From contig NZ_JACIDX010000001.1 of assembly GCF_014196525.1 (NCBI RefSeq), forward strand, positions 248,001-312,000: a DNA stretch of 64,000 bases, in the 5' to 3' direction. Source of the DNA: Novosphingobium sediminicola. Its GTDB lineage: Bacteria; Pseudomonadota; Alphaproteobacteria; Sphingomonadales; Sphingomonadaceae. Of this stretch, positions 19,032 to 29,806 are shown piece after piece. A program made the position numbers and the translations under genes. A model generated the notes under the pieces. It saw only the letters and a program-made list of their open reading frames with translations, did not search any database and was not told the DNA's origin. Every line of letters begins with the position of its first letter. The first letter of the stretch is position 1.

Positions 19032-20222
19032 TTACTTCGTGATCTTCGCCACAACCCCCGAACCGACGGTACGGCCGCCTTCGCGAATAGCGAAGCGGAG
19101 ACCCTCGTCCATGGCGATCGGCGCGATCAGCTCAACCTGGAGCTTCACGTTGTCGCCGGGCATCACCATTTCGGTGCCCTCGGGCAGCGTGACCGAGCCG
19201 GTCACGTCGGTGGTGCGGAAGTAGAACTGCGGACGATAGTTGGCGAAGAACGGCGTGTGACGGCCACCTTCGTCCTTCGACAGCACGTACACTTCCGATT
19301 CGAAGCTGGTGTGCGGCGTGCAGGTGCCGGGCTTGGCCAGAACCTGGCCACGCTCAACGTCTTCACGCTTGATGCCACGGCACAGAGCGCCGATGTTGTC
19401 GCCGGCTTCACCCTGATCGAGCAGCTTGCGGAACATTTCCACGCCGGTCACAGTCGTCTTGGCAGTAGCCTTCAGACCGATGATTTCGACTTCTTCACCA
19501 ACCTTGATGATGCCGGTTTCGACGCGGCCGGTCACAACCGTACCACGACCCGAGATCGAGAACACGTCTTCGACGGGCATCAGGAACGGACGGTCGGTCG
19601 GACGGGGGGGCTGCGGAATGTAGCTGTCGACAGCTTCCATCAGCTTGTAGATCGACTGCTTGCCGATGGCATCGTCACGACCTTCGAGAGCGGCCAGAGC
19701 CGAACCCGGGATCACGGGGATGTCGTCGCCGGGGAAGTCGTAGGACGACAGCAGCTCGCGGATTTCCAGTTCGACGAGTTCGAGGATTTCCTCGTCGTCA
19801 ACCTGGTCGACCTTGTTCATGTACACGACCAGAGCAGGCACGCCGACCTGGCGAGCGAGCAGGATGTGTTCGCGGGTCTGCGGCATCGGACCGTCAGCAG
19901 CGTTCACCACCAGGATCGCGCCGTCCATCTGGGCGGCACCGGTGATCATGTTCTTCACATAGTCAGCGTGACCCGGGCAGTCGACGTGAGCGTAGTGACG
20001 GTTGGCGGTCTCGTATTCCACGTGGGCGGTCGAGATCGTGATGCCGCGCTCGCGCTCTTCGGGAGCCTTGTCGATGTTCGCGTAGTCCGTGAACGTCGCG
20101 CCACCGGTTTCGGCCAGCACCTTGGTGATGGCAGCGGTCAGCGTGGTCTTGCCGTGGTCAACGTGACCGATGGTGCCGATGTTGCAGTGCGGCTTGGTCC
20201 GCTCAAACTTAGCCTTAGCCAT
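19032..20222 (-). CDS. tuf: Translation elongation factor Tu
   Basis: EF-Tu is the GTPase that delivers aminoacyl-tRNA to the ribosome. The 396 residues contain G1 [10 protein letters not shown]3 [13 protein letters not shown]4 NKVDQVDD and the domain 2-3 signatures ([24 protein letters not shown]). It is the only tuf in this window. The 148-bp gap to fusA contains promoter-like and dyad sequences, so tuf may have its own promoter in addition to str read-through. Confidence 0.98.
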   Translation of the reverse strand: MAKAKFERTKPHCNIGTIGHVDHGKTTLTAAITKVLAETGGATFTDYANIDKAPEERERGITISTAHVEYETANRHYAHVDCPGHADYVKNMITGAAQMDGAILVVNAADGPMPQTREHILLARQVGVPALVVYMNKVDQVDDEEILELVELEIRELLSSYDFPGDDIPVIPGSALAALEGRDDAIGKQSIYKLMEAVDSYIPQPPRPTDRPFLMPVEDVFSISGRGTVVTGRVETGIIKVGEEVEIIGLKATAKTTVTGVEMFRKLLDQGEAGDNIGALCRGIKREDVERGQVLAKPGTCTPHTSFESEVYVLSKDEGGRHTPFFANYRPQFYFRTTDVTGSVTLPEGTEMVMPGDNVKLQVELIAPIAMDEGLRFAIREGGRTVGSGVVAKITK

Positions 20223-20281
20223 GTTTCAAACCTTCTTTTCGTTCAAATGAGATTTCTGCACGAGACGGCACCTGCCAGACT

Positions 20282-20298
20282 CGCCTGAAATTCAGGCG
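20282..20298 (-). promoter_or_regulatory. Perfect 8-1-8 dyad upstream of tuf
   Basis: CGCCTGAA and TTCAGGCG flank one base. On the minus strand the dyad lies just downstream of a possible promoter (TTGCCA, 16 bases, CTAGGG) and about 60 bases before the tuf ATG. It may be an operator or a leader hairpin. Confidence 0.35.
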
Positions 20299-20370
20299 CC
20301 GCCCCTAGCCTGATCTGTCGGCGCTGGCAAGCGCATGTTGCACCCCAGCCCCGACAGCATCAACTTAAGC

Positions 20371-22443
<2,073 letters not shown>

Positions 22444-22509
22444 GGGGTTTTCCTTGGTTTCGGACGAGGATGATCCCCGCCCTTAGGTTCGGAATAGTGA
22501 CAAACCTGT

Positions 22510-22535
22510 GACGGAGCCGCCAAAACGGCTCCGTC
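22510..22535 (-). promoter_or_regulatory. Intercistronic hairpin between rpsG and fusA
   Basis: A perfect 10-bp stem (GACGGAGCCG / CGGCTCCGTC) with a 6-base loop and no T tail lies directly after the rpsG stop. It may stabilise the mRNA end or modulate fusA expression. It is not a typical terminator. Confidence 0.5.
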
Positions 22536-22544
22536 CCAAAGCCT

Positions 22545-23015
22545 TTACCAGCGGTAGTGCGAGAAGGCGCGGTTCGCATCCGCCATGCGGTGCGTGTCTT
22601 CGCGCTTCTTGACCGCGCTGCCGCGGTTGTTGGCCGCATCCAGCAGTTCGCCCGACAGGCGAGCCGACATCGTCGTTTCGCTGCGGTTGCGAGCGGCCGT
22701 GATCAGCCAGCGGATCGCCAGAGCCTGGGCGCGCTCGGGGCGCACTTCGACCGGAACCTGATAGGTCGCACCACCAACGCGGCGGCTGCGGACTTCGATC
22801 TGCGGCTTCACGTTGTTCAGGGCGTCATGGAACAGCTGCACCGGGTCAGCCTTGGCGCGGGTCTGCATGGTGTTCAGCGCGCTGTACACGATGGTTTCCG
22901 CAACCGACTTCTTACCGTCGAGCATCAGGTTGTTCATGAACTTCGAAAGGACCTGATCACCATGGACGGGATCAGGCAGGATTTCCCGCTTCTCGGGACG
23001 ACGACGACGTGACAT
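22545..23015 (-). CDS. rpsG: 30S ribosomal protein S7
   Basis: uS7 nucleates the 30S head and in E. coli represses the str operon, 156 residues. Recognised by [40 protein letters not shown] and the C-terminal [19 protein letters not shown]. It lies between rpsL and fusA. Confidence 0.98.
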   Translation of the reverse strand: MSRRRRPEKREILPDPVHGDQVLSKFMNNLMLDGKKSVAETIVYSALNTMQTRAKADPVQLFHDALNNVKPQIEVRSRRVGGATYQVPVEVRPERAQALAIRWLITAARNRSETTMSARLSGELLDAANNRGSAVKKREDTHRMADANRAFSHYRW

Positions 23016-23063
23016 CGTTTGTATTCCTTAAATCTGTAAGACCAAAAAGAAAGGCGTTTGGCC

Positions 23064-23435
23064 TTACTTCGGACGCTTGGCGCCGTACTTCGAACGGCTC
23101 TGCTTGCGGTTCTTCACGCCCTGCGTATCGAGAACGCCGCGCAGCACGTGGTAACGCACGCCGGGAAGGTCGCGCACACGACCGCCGCGGATCAGAGCAA
23201 CCGAGTGCTCCTGAAGGTTGTGGCCTTCACCCGGGATGTACGAAATGACTTCGCGACCGTTGGTCAGACGGATCTTGGCCACCTTGCGAAGAGCCGAGTT
23301 CGGCTTCTTCGGGGTCGTGGTGTACACGCGGGTGCAGACGCCGCGCTTCTGGGGGTTCTGCTCAAGAGCGGGAACCTTGCTCTTGGCCTTCTGCGGCTCG
23401 CGCCCGTGGCGGATCAGCTGGTTGATAGTAGGCAT
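23064..23435 (-). CDS. rpsL: 30S ribosomal protein S12
   Basis: uS12, a decoding-centre protein, 123 residues. The streptomycin-relevant loops [18 protein letters not shown] and [20 protein letters not shown] are wild type, with Lys at both classical resistance positions. It is the first gene of the str block. Confidence 0.98.
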   Translation of the reverse strand: MPTINQLIRHGREPQKAKSKVPALEQNPQKRGVCTRVYTTTPKKPNSALRKVAKIRLTNGREVISYIPGEGHNLQEHSVALIRGGRVRDLPGVRYHVLRGVLDTQGVKNRKQSRSKYGAKRPK

Positions 23436-23886
23436 TGAATCTCTTCACCTTGTTTGCATGACGGCGATACGCCGCCACAAAAGCGCCCTTCCGATGCGCA
23501 CCCCAATGGCAACGCTCTTCCGGTGCGAACAAGCCATGGGCCCCGAAGGCAACATGGCCATCTGGCGCCCTGTGCATGGATGAAGGAAACGAACCCGCCA
23601 ATGCGAATCGGCCGGCGCAAAGGCGCCAAGCCACGCAAAAACGAACCGAAACGCTCCACCCCACCCAAAGGCGCCGGGTTACTTTGACGGATTACATCAG
23701 GATTTCAGCGAGATACCCCGCAAAACCCGACACGCACCGGCAATGTTCAGCTCTCTTATGCCGAGGCATGGACAGGCCACACCCCGCAAGAATGGGCGCG
23801 CCCTACGCCTATTTGCCGCGCAGGTCAAGGATTGCGGGGCACAGCCGGGGTCCGAGCCCAACCCACGCCCCAGCCCCCTACCCCAT
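23436..23886. other. 450-bp region upstream of rpsL
   Basis: No convincing gene is visible on either strand. Short frames lack ribosome binding sites and family features. The str promoter should lie here, but I could not assign -35 and -10 boxes with confidence. Confidence 0.5.
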
Positions 23887-24039
23887 TCAGGCCGATTTTG
23901 CCTTATGCGCACGCAACAATTCATCCAGTTCGGCGATGCGCTGCCGCTCCGGCGTGTCCTTGGCCAAGCCCTTCAGGCGGCAAGTGGCCCACAGCTTCTT
24001 GCGCTCGGATTCCAGCGCTTTCAAATAAAGATCCGCCAT
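23887..24039 (-). CDS. Small charged protein of 50 residues
   Basis: Translation runs from an ATG at 24039, preceded by a strong Shine-Dalgarno sequence (TATGGAGGCATC), to a TGA at 23887-23889. It starts MADLYLKALESERKKLW, continues through a CRLKGL segment and ends in AELDELLRAHKAKSA. It is almost entirely helical and rich in Lys, Arg and Glu, with one Cys and no signal peptide or membrane segment. It is probably cytoplasmic. I do not recognise the family. It lies alone between the ribosomal cluster and a secreted protein gene. Confidence 0.6.
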   Translation of the reverse strand: MADLYLKALESERKKLWATCRLKGLAKDTPERQRIAELDELLRAHKAKSA

Positions 24040-24147
24040 GATGCCTCCATAATGCCAACCTGCCTTAGGGCATGGGGAGGCCCGGGGGTAGTGGTTTATC
24101 GCGGCGAGGGGCCGTATGGCTATGGTGTTTTAAAGCCTGCGGCGCGT

Positions 24148-24546
24148 TTAACGGGCGCAATAGGCGTAATTGCCGGCGCGGCATTGGCCCGCCGCATAGC
24201 GCCATTCGGCAAGGTCGCGCTCATAGTCGCGGCGGCTTTGCGCATAATCGGCCGCATCGCGCCGCGCACCATAGCCGGACTCATACGAAGTCTCTTCATA
24301 GTCGGAGCGCCCCTGTCCCTGGCCCTGCCCTTGGGCCTCGCGATAGGCCGCCCAGTCCTTGGCATAACCGGCATCGCGCTTGCGCACATAGGCAAGCTGA
24401 TTGCGGTTCAACCGCGCAATCTCAGCCTTGTCACGCGCCCGCGCCGCCGCGCTGCGCATCGCCGGATCATGCGGATCATCCGCCATCGCCACCCCCGGCG
24501 ACAACGCCGCCGCCATCATCGCACAAGCCGCCAGATATGCTTTCAT
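24148..24546 (-). CDS. Secreted hypothetical protein, Arg/Tyr-rich
   Basis: The 132-residue product starts at the ATG at 24546, preceded by CAGGGAAAAAC, and has a clear signal peptide (MKAYLAACAMMAAALSPGVAMA). The mature part is rich in Ala, Arg, Asp and Tyr, with a short GQ repeat (QGQGQGQG) around residue 75. It ends with CRAGNYAYCAR, whose two Cys could form a disulfide. It is a likely periplasmic or cell-surface protein of unknown function. No conserved catalytic motif is visible. Confidence 0.65.
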   Translation of the reverse strand: MKAYLAACAMMAAALSPGVAMADDPHDPAMRSAAARARDKAEIARLNRNQLAYVRKRDAGYAKDWAAYREAQGQGQGQGRSDYEETSYESGYGARRDAADYAQSRRDYERDLAEWRYAAGQCRAGNYAYCAR

Positions 24547-24663
24547 GATTGTTTTTCCCTGAAACCCGATGGGCCGGGGAATATCTGGCGGGGCGTGCAT
24601 GGCGCAAGCGGGATGCGGTGAGGCGTTAGGCGGTTCGTCGCATACGTGGGGCGACGTAGGCTT

Positions 24664-25494
24664 TTAATCGCTCAACCAATCGGCTGTGAGCTCACCCCTA
24701 TGCCCCTCCGGCGCCAGCGCGGCGCGCAGGGCTTCCAGCAGAGGCGGCAGCGCCTGCGTAAAGGCGTAGGGCGGGTTGACGATAAACAGGCCCGCGCCGT
24801 TATAGATGCCGGGCTGATCGCTGTCGTACAACCAATGCTCCACCGTCAGAAATTTCGGTATGCCGAGCCTGCGCAACTTGTGTTTCCACTGCGCATGCGT
24901 GGGGCGCTCCTTCAGCGGATACCAGATCACCGTCACACCATGCGCCCATTTGCGGTGAGCGGCGGCCAGCGTCGCCGTGATACGGGCGCGTTCGTCCGTC
25001 TGCTCATAGGGCGGGTCGACCACCACCACGCCGCGAGACGTCCGCGTCGGCACCATCGCCAGCCAAAGCTCATAGGCGTCGCGCTCATGCACGGCAGCTT
25101 GTGTGTCGCGCATGACGCCGCGCAGGGCATAGGCGTCCTCGGGATGCTTTTCGTTGAGGATCAGCACATCCTGCGGGCGCAGAAGCTGCGCCAGAAACCG
25201 CGGCGATCCGGGATAGAGGCGCTGCTCGCCCTCGACATTCACCGCCTGTACGGCGGCGCGATAGTCGTCCAGCAAAGGGTTCGTGTCGGCAAAGGCCCGC
25301 AGCACGCCCTGCGTGGATTCGCCGGTGCGCTGAGCCTGATCGCCGTGAAGGTCGTACAGCCCGCAGCCGGCATGGGTGTCAATCAGGGTCAGCGCCCCCT
25401 CTTTTTGCTGCAAGGCCCGCACAAGGGCGATCAGCAGGCTGTGCTTCACGACATCGGCGCTATTGCCTGCATGGAAGGAATGGCGATAATTCAT
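24664..25494 (-). CDS. rlmJ: 23S rRNA (adenine-2030-N6)-methyltransferase
   Basis: RlmJ methylates N6 of A2030 in 23S rRNA using S-adenosylmethionine. The ATG at 25494 gives the family start MNYRHSFHAGNSADVVKH, and the frame upstream of it is not conserved-looking. Further features are LIDTHAGCGLYDL, the SAM-binding loop, and the catalytic motif VVVDPPYEQ (N6-adenine type DPPY). The 276 residues match the usual length. It appears monocistronic and is divergent from the permease gene. Confidence 0.93.
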   Translation of the reverse strand: MNYRHSFHAGNSADVVKHSLLIALVRALQQKEGALTLIDTHAGCGLYDLHGDQAQRTGESTQGVLRAFADTNPLLDDYRAAVQAVNVEGEQRLYPGSPRFLAQLLRPQDVLILNEKHPEDAYALRGVMRDTQAAVHERDAYELWLAMVPTRTSRGVVVVDPPYEQTDERARITATLAAAHRKWAHGVTVIWYPLKERPTHAQWKHKLRRLGIPKFLTVEHWLYDSDQPGIYNGAGLFIVNPPYAFTQALPPLLEALRAALAPEGHRGELTADWLSD

Positions 25495-25781
25495 GGTGAT
25501 ACGAAATCCTGATGATCTGCCTTTATACGCGCTGCCGGGCGCGGAAGCCGAGCGCGACAAGGCTGAAGCAACGAATCCGGCGCTCATATAGAGTCGCGCA
25601 CAAACCTTCAAAGCACTTCTGCGTGAGACATCAAACCCGCGCCTGTCGTCATCACCACAGGCACAATCCGGGCGCATGGGAATGTTCGATCATTAATGGA
25701 GCGCGCGCCAAAGTGCCCGGTTCGGGATAGCCATGCCTGCGGGTTGGCCTTATGAGGCGGTTTCCCTCCCCCGGATAAAAG

Positions 25782-26540
25782 GTGTTGATCGTGCTGGATA
25801 ACCCGATGGCGATTGTCTGCGCGGTGCTGGCCGTGGTGGTGTCGGGCATGGCCAAGGGGGGCTTTGCCGGGCTTGGCGGTTTGGCGATGCCGATCATGGT
25901 GCTGGCCAATGCGCCGGTGGAAAGCGCGGCGGTGATGCTGCCGATCCTGATCGTGCAGGATGCGGTCAGCGTGTGGTCGTTCCGGCGGCATTGGTCGGGG
26001 GCGGTGTTGAAGGTGATGATGCCGGGGATGACGCTGGGCGTGGCGCTGGGCTGGCTGTTTTCGCGCAGCGTCAGCGAGAAGGCGGTGCTGCTGGCGGTGG
26101 GCGTAGTGTCGCTGTTGTTCGGGGTGCAGCGCATGTGGAACGAGCGTGGCGGGCGCAGCGCCCTGCCCTCGAATTCGCCGGGGTGGGTGGGCGTGTTGTT
26201 CGGCACATTCTCCGGCTTTGTCAGCCATATCGCCCATGCGGGCGCGCCGCCGTTTCAGATGTATGTGCTGCCCAAAAAGCTGGAGCGCGATGTGCTGGTG
26301 GGCACGACCGCCATCGCCTTTGCCTATATGAACTGGATCAAGGTGCCCGCCTATATGGCGCTGGGGCAGTTCACGCGGGCCAATCTGGTGCATTCGGCCA
26401 TGCTGATGCCACTGGCGCTGCTCAGCACATGGGCGGGAGTCTGGGTGGTGCGGCGGGTGGATGCGGCGCGCTTCTATCGGATCATCTATGCGATGATGAT
26501 CGTGGTGGGGCTGAAGCTGATGTGGGACGGGATCGGTTGA
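25782..26540 (+). CDS. TauE/SafE family membrane permease
   Basis: A polytopic inner-membrane protein of 252 residues with about eight hydrophobic segments arranged as two similar halves. The first starts VVVSGMAKGGFAGLGGLAMP and the second starts VLFGTFSGFVSHIAHAGAPP. These Gly-rich repeats are typical of the TauE/SafE family, which exports sulfite, sulfonates or related organic anions. The start is a GTG at 25782, with an alternative TTG or GTG within four codons. The substrate cannot be inferred from the neighbours. Confidence 0.85.
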   Translation: MLIVLDNPMAIVCAVLAVVVSGMAKGGFAGLGGLAMPIMVLANAPVESAAVMLPILIVQDAVSVWSFRRHWSGAVLKVMMPGMTLGVALGWLFSRSVSEKAVLLAVGVVSLLFGVQRMWNERGGRSALPSNSPGWVGVLFGTFSGFVSHIAHAGAPPFQMYVLPKKLERDVLVGTTAIAFAYMNWIKVPAYMALGQFTRANLVHSAMLMPLALLSTWAGVWVVRRVDAARFYRIIYAMMIVVGLKLMWDGIG

Positions 26541-26545
26541 CGGCC

Positions 26546-26926
26546 TTAGCGCGGGTGCCTTGAGGCCAGCGCGATGCCGGCGAGGTTTTGCTGGCGCTTG
26601 ATCCAGCGGATGCGGGCCGGAGGGCGGTTTTCGACAAGCGCAGCGAAAGTGGCGGCGTGACCCTGCTCGCGGGCGCCATCGCGCATCGCCCGGTTGGCGT
26701 GATCGACCACCTCCAGCGCATCGCCGATCAGTTCGACATGCTCCAGACCCAGCGCCTGCGACAGTTTCACCGCCTCGATCAGCGCCAGCCATTCGGCATC
26801 CTGATTGTTGCCATGGCCAAGGTCGAACCAGTGGGCATGGCCCCGAATGACCACGGCGGCTTCGATGGCGCCGGGGTTGGGGCGGCAGCCGCCGTCGAAG
26901 AAGATTTTGATGCGGGGGTGGGTCAA
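26546..26926 (-). CDS. RNase HI-like protein lacking the fourth catalytic acid
   Basis: A 126-residue RNase H fold read from a TTG at 26926, which is preceded by GGAGGCACAAAC. The frame continues upstream through a repeat element, giving a false N-terminus. Visible motifs are FFDGGCRPNPG (Asp11), DAEWLALIEAV (Glu45) and ELIGDALEVV (Asp69), three of the four acids. At the place of the last Asp, where NExAD is usual, the sequence is NLAGIALA with Gly. It may have altered activity or bind nucleic acid without cutting. It lies 5 bases after the convergent permease gene. Confidence 0.7.
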   Translation of the reverse strand: MTHPRIKIFFDGGCRPNPGAIEAAVVIRGHAHWFDLGHGNNQDAEWLALIEAVKLSQALGLEHVELIGDALEVVDHANRAMRDGAREQGHAATFAALVENRPPARIRWIKRQQNLAGIALASRHPR

Positions 26927-26932
26927 GTTTGT

Positions 26933-27164
26933 GCCTCCGGCGGGCAAAGGGACTGGTCCCTTTGCAATCCCGTTAATGGGGTAGTGCAGGATTTGCGGCC
27001 TAGCAGCAAAAGGCGATGGTTTCAAAAGCCTGCGGCGCGGCGAACGTGCGCTGATAGGCGCCGCAGGCTTTACAAGCATATACCCAGCCACAAAGCTTCC
27101 GTTCTGGCACAACAATGACAGTATCGGGATTGCAAAGGGGCCCCGCCCTTTGCCCGCCGGAGGC
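26933..27164. repeat. Composite hairpin repeat, copy 1
   Basis: Two inverted ends, 26933-26976 (GCCTCCGGCGGGCAAAGGG then CCCTTTGCAATCCCG) and 27125-27164 (its reverse complement), enclose a central perfect 13-bp dyad (AAGCCTGCGGCGC at 27026-27038, GCGCCGCAGGCTT at 27058-27070). Each end also forms its own GCAAAGGG...CCCTTTGC hairpin. No protein is encoded. The left end supplies the GGAGG before the RNase H-like gene. Confidence 0.85.
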
Positions 27165-27173
27165 AAAATTCTC

Positions 27174-28115
27174 CTACCGCAAAACCACCACCTCGACCTC
27201 AGGCAATACCCCAGCCCCCGGCTGAACCGCCCAGTCGCGATGGGTCAGGATCGAACCATCCGCCCGCCAATCCGCCACGCGGGCCGGATCGACCAAAGCA
27301 TAGACCCACTGCGCCGCCCCTTCCTCGCCCAGCGCGAGCACGCCATCGACGGGCATATCGACCCCGGCGGCGGGCTTCGCATCGGGCGGGCCATAGAGCC
27401 CCGCCGCGCCCCGGTTGACATCCACCGCGGGCGACCATCGCGCATCCCCCACCGTGGGCGATTGCAAGACAAAGCACTGATTTTCCAGCGCGCGGGCCTG
27501 CGCGCCGATGCGCACGCGCCAATAGCCGTGGAGGCTGTCGGTGCAGGAAGGCGCGAGAATAAGATCGGCCCCGGCCTGCGCCAGTGCGCGTGCCAGCAGG
27601 GGGAATTCACTGTCATAGCAGATGGTGATCCCTATCCGCCCCAGCGCCGTGTCGAACAGCCGCAGCCCGCCCCCGATGGCGCCGGCGGGGGAAACGCCCC
27701 ATTGCTCGGCCTCGAAACGGGTCATCATGATCTTGTCCTGATGGCTCATCGCCCCTGAAGGTGCAAAGAAGCGCGCCCGGTTGACGTAATGATCCCCTGC
27801 TCGGCAGGGCGCGCTGGCCGCCAGAATATGGACGCCGTGCTCACGCGCCAGTTGACCATGCAGCGCGTCCACCCGAGGCAGCAGGTCCGACACCGCGCCA
27901 AGGCCGGCATGCAGATCCGACTTACGCGCCCGGTCCAACGCTGCCAGCTCCATCGCGCCATATTCGGGAAAGACCAGCAAACCCGCCCCTTGCCCCGCCG
28001 CTTCGCCCACCCATCGGCGCAGCTTGGCCTCATAGGCGGCCCAATCGGCCAGATCATCAATCGGATATTGCGCGATTGCCGCCAAAAATGGGGCGGTCAG
28101 AAAGAAAGCAGTCAT
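27174..28115 (-). CDS. Carbon-nitrogen hydrolase (nitrilase superfamily)
   Basis: A nitrilase-fold amidase or amidohydrolase of about 313 residues. The Glu-Lys-Cys triad is visible: VFPEYGAMEL (Glu), SHQDKIMMTRFE (Lys) and TICYDSEFPLLARAL (Cys), followed by LILAPSCTDSLHGYWRVRI. The ATG at 28115 is preceded by GGGGC, and an ATG seven codons upstream is an alternative. The substrate is unknown, and close homologues are often annotated as omega-amidase-like or generic hydrolases. It lies between two copies of the composite repeat. Confidence 0.88.
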   Translation of the reverse strand: MTAFFLTAPFLAAIAQYPIDDLADWAAYEAKLRRWVGEAAGQGAGLLVFPEYGAMELAALDRARKSDLHAGLGAVSDLLPRVDALHGQLAREHGVHILAASAPCRAGDHYVNRARFFAPSGAMSHQDKIMMTRFEAEQWGVSPAGAIGGGLRLFDTALGRIGITICYDSEFPLLARALAQAGADLILAPSCTDSLHGYWRVRIGAQARALENQCFVLQSPTVGDARWSPAVDVNRGAAGLYGPPDAKPAAGVDMPVDGVLALGEEGAAQWVYALVDPARVADWRADGSILTHRDWAVQPGAGVLPEVEVVVLR

Positions 28116-28506
28116 GCCCCGAATGTGCGAAGGCATGGGCGAGGCGGCAAGGAAGAAAAACTTGGGTGGGATGGGAAGATAAAGACGATGCCTCGGGCGG
28201 GCAAAGGGCGGCGGCCCTTTGCAATCCCGTTATTGGGGTGGTTGGGCGTCGGCAATGTTGCGTCAAAAGCTATGGTTTCAAAGGCCTGCGGCGCGGCGAT
28301 CTGGCGCTGATTGGCGCCGTAAGCTTTAAAAACATGTCCTCACACATCAGGCCGCCCCAATAACGCAAACGGGGTTGCAAAGGGATAAGCGCCTTTTCCC
28401 GCCGGAGGCAAGCCTTAGACCCTTCCCTGTACTTCTTCATAACTCCAGCCATCTTGACGCCTCATAGTAACAATGAGACCCTCTCCTTCAAACAAAGGGG
28501 GCATTT
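28116..28506. other. Divergent intergenic region with repeat copy 2
   Basis: This region separates the nitrilase gene from the DUF2235 gene. It contains repeat copy 2 (28190-28409) and otherwise no gene I can support. Confidence 0.6.
28190..28409. repeat. Composite hairpin repeat, copy 2
   Basis: The left end is GCCTCGGGCGGGCAAAGGGC...CCCTTTGCAATCCCGTTA (28190-28232) and the right end is its degenerate inverse (28361-28409). Between them lies a diverged central dyad (GGCCTGCGGCGC ... GGCGCCGTAAGC). The same layout as copy 1, but with more substitutions. Confidence 0.8.
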
Positions 28507-29727
28507 ATGGCGAAATCCATTCTGTTCTTTGCCGACGGCACATGGCAGGGCGCCGATAGCGGCAGCAAGTCCAATGTATTGACCCTGTTTCAGGCGCTGG
28601 CGGGCGAGAATACGCTGGGCGGGCTACGCGATGATGAGCAGGAGAAGGCTTTTGCCGGGTCCGATGATGCGCCCCCTCATGTCGCCAAATATATTCACGG
28701 CGTGGGTGATGGCGGCAATTGGTGGAGTAATCTGGTGGGCGGGGCCTTTGGCGCGGGGCTGATCTTCCGCGTGCTGCGCGGCTATACGTTCATCAGCCGC
28801 CAGTATCAGCCGGGCGACCGGATCTATCTGATCGGCTTCAGCCGAGGGGCCTATACGGTGCGCGCGCTGGGCGGGCTGATCGCGCGGATGGGGCTGCTCG
28901 ACTGGGCCGGGCTGGGGCTGGAAAACACGCCCAACAATGCGCTGGGTCACCGCTATGCCAGCGCGGCCTGGCACAATTACATGGTCCTGCGAAAATCCGA
29001 GGAGCCGCCCGTCGGCCTCTTCGGCGCGTTACAGGCGATGATTGCCGAGGGCGACGATCAGGCCCGCGATGCCGGCGAGTTGACCCCGCGCTATGTTGCC
29101 GATGTTTCCATCGACACGATTGCGGTGTGGGATACGGTGGGCGCGCTGGGCATTCCCAAACCGGTTTTGATGAGCAAGGCGCGCCACGATTATCTCAAAT
29201 TTGTCGACAACAAGCTGAGCGACAAGGTCCGCCATGGCCTGCATGCCGTGGCCATCGACGAGCGGCGGCGCGATTTCACCCCCACCCTATGGGCTCCGCG
29301 CGATGGGGTAGTGCAATGCCTGTTTGCGGGCGCCCATGCCGATGTCGGCGGCGGCTATGAGGACCGCGACGACAATGCCGCGCTGGCCACCATCACGCTG
29401 CACTGGATGGCCGCGCAACTGGGGCTGGACGACGGCACGCGTCCGGGCTTGCGCTTTGCGTTGGGCGCTCTGGGCGAGCGCGCTCATCTGGGGCCCAGCC
29501 ACAGGCCATGGGACCGGCCCGCCTATTGGCTGCGGCAAAAGAATGACCGCGAGTTGCCGTGCAAGGACCCGGTGATGGATTGCACCCACCTGCCCTATGC
29601 GCCCGAGGTCAAGGCACGGCTGGGTCAGCAGGTGATGGTGGTTTCCGATGGTTGGTTCGGGCGCCGGACCATCACCTATCAGCCGGGCCCGCTGACCACG
29701 GGGGGTTATTTCAACGCCGCGCCATGA
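28507..29727 (+). CDS. DUF2235 alpha/beta hydrolase (Tle1-like)
   Basis: A 406-residue protein of the DUF2235 family, alpha/beta hydrolases related to type VI lipase effectors of the Tle1 group. It opens with ILFFADGTWQGADS, has the nucleophile elbow IGFSRGAYTVRALGG (Ser112 in GxSxG), DTIAVWDTVGALGIP, and FAGAHADVGGGY with the expected His. There is no signal peptide or membrane segment and no T6SS gene nearby. AAGGGGGC precedes the ATG. It may be a cytoplasmic hydrolase. A secreted toxin role is not supported by context, and no obvious immunity gene adjoins it. Confidence 0.85.
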   Translation: MAKSILFFADGTWQGADSGSKSNVLTLFQALAGENTLGGLRDDEQEKAFAGSDDAPPHVAKYIHGVGDGGNWWSNLVGGAFGAGLIFRVLRGYTFISRQYQPGDRIYLIGFSRGAYTVRALGGLIARMGLLDWAGLGLENTPNNALGHRYASAAWHNYMVLRKSEEPPVGLFGALQAMIAEGDDQARDAGELTPRYVADVSIDTIAVWDTVGALGIPKPVLMSKARHDYLKFVDNKLSDKVRHGLHAVAIDERRRDFTPTLWAPRDGVVQCLFAGAHADVGGGYEDRDDNAALATITLHWMAAQLGLDDGTRPGLRFALGALGERAHLGPSHRPWDRPAYWLRQKNDRELPCKDPVMDCTHLPYAPEVKARLGQQVMVVSDGWFGRRTITYQPGPLTTGGYFNAAP

Positions 29728-29806
29728 TGCAAAAAGCGGAGGATTACGCAGGGCCAACTCAATCTCATTTTAAGCATCTTATAACATAAGCTTGTTAGTT
29801 GGCCCT

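Noticed and set aside
26927-27166. N-terminal extension of the RNase H-like protein (MPPAGKGRGPFAIP...)
   Set aside because: This is translated composite repeat. The same peptide appears at other repeat copies with unrelated continuations.
28507-29727. Type VI secretion effector locus
   Set aside because: The protein resembles Tle1-type hydrolases, but no VgrG, PAAR, chaperone or immunity gene is nearby, so a secreted role is unsupported.
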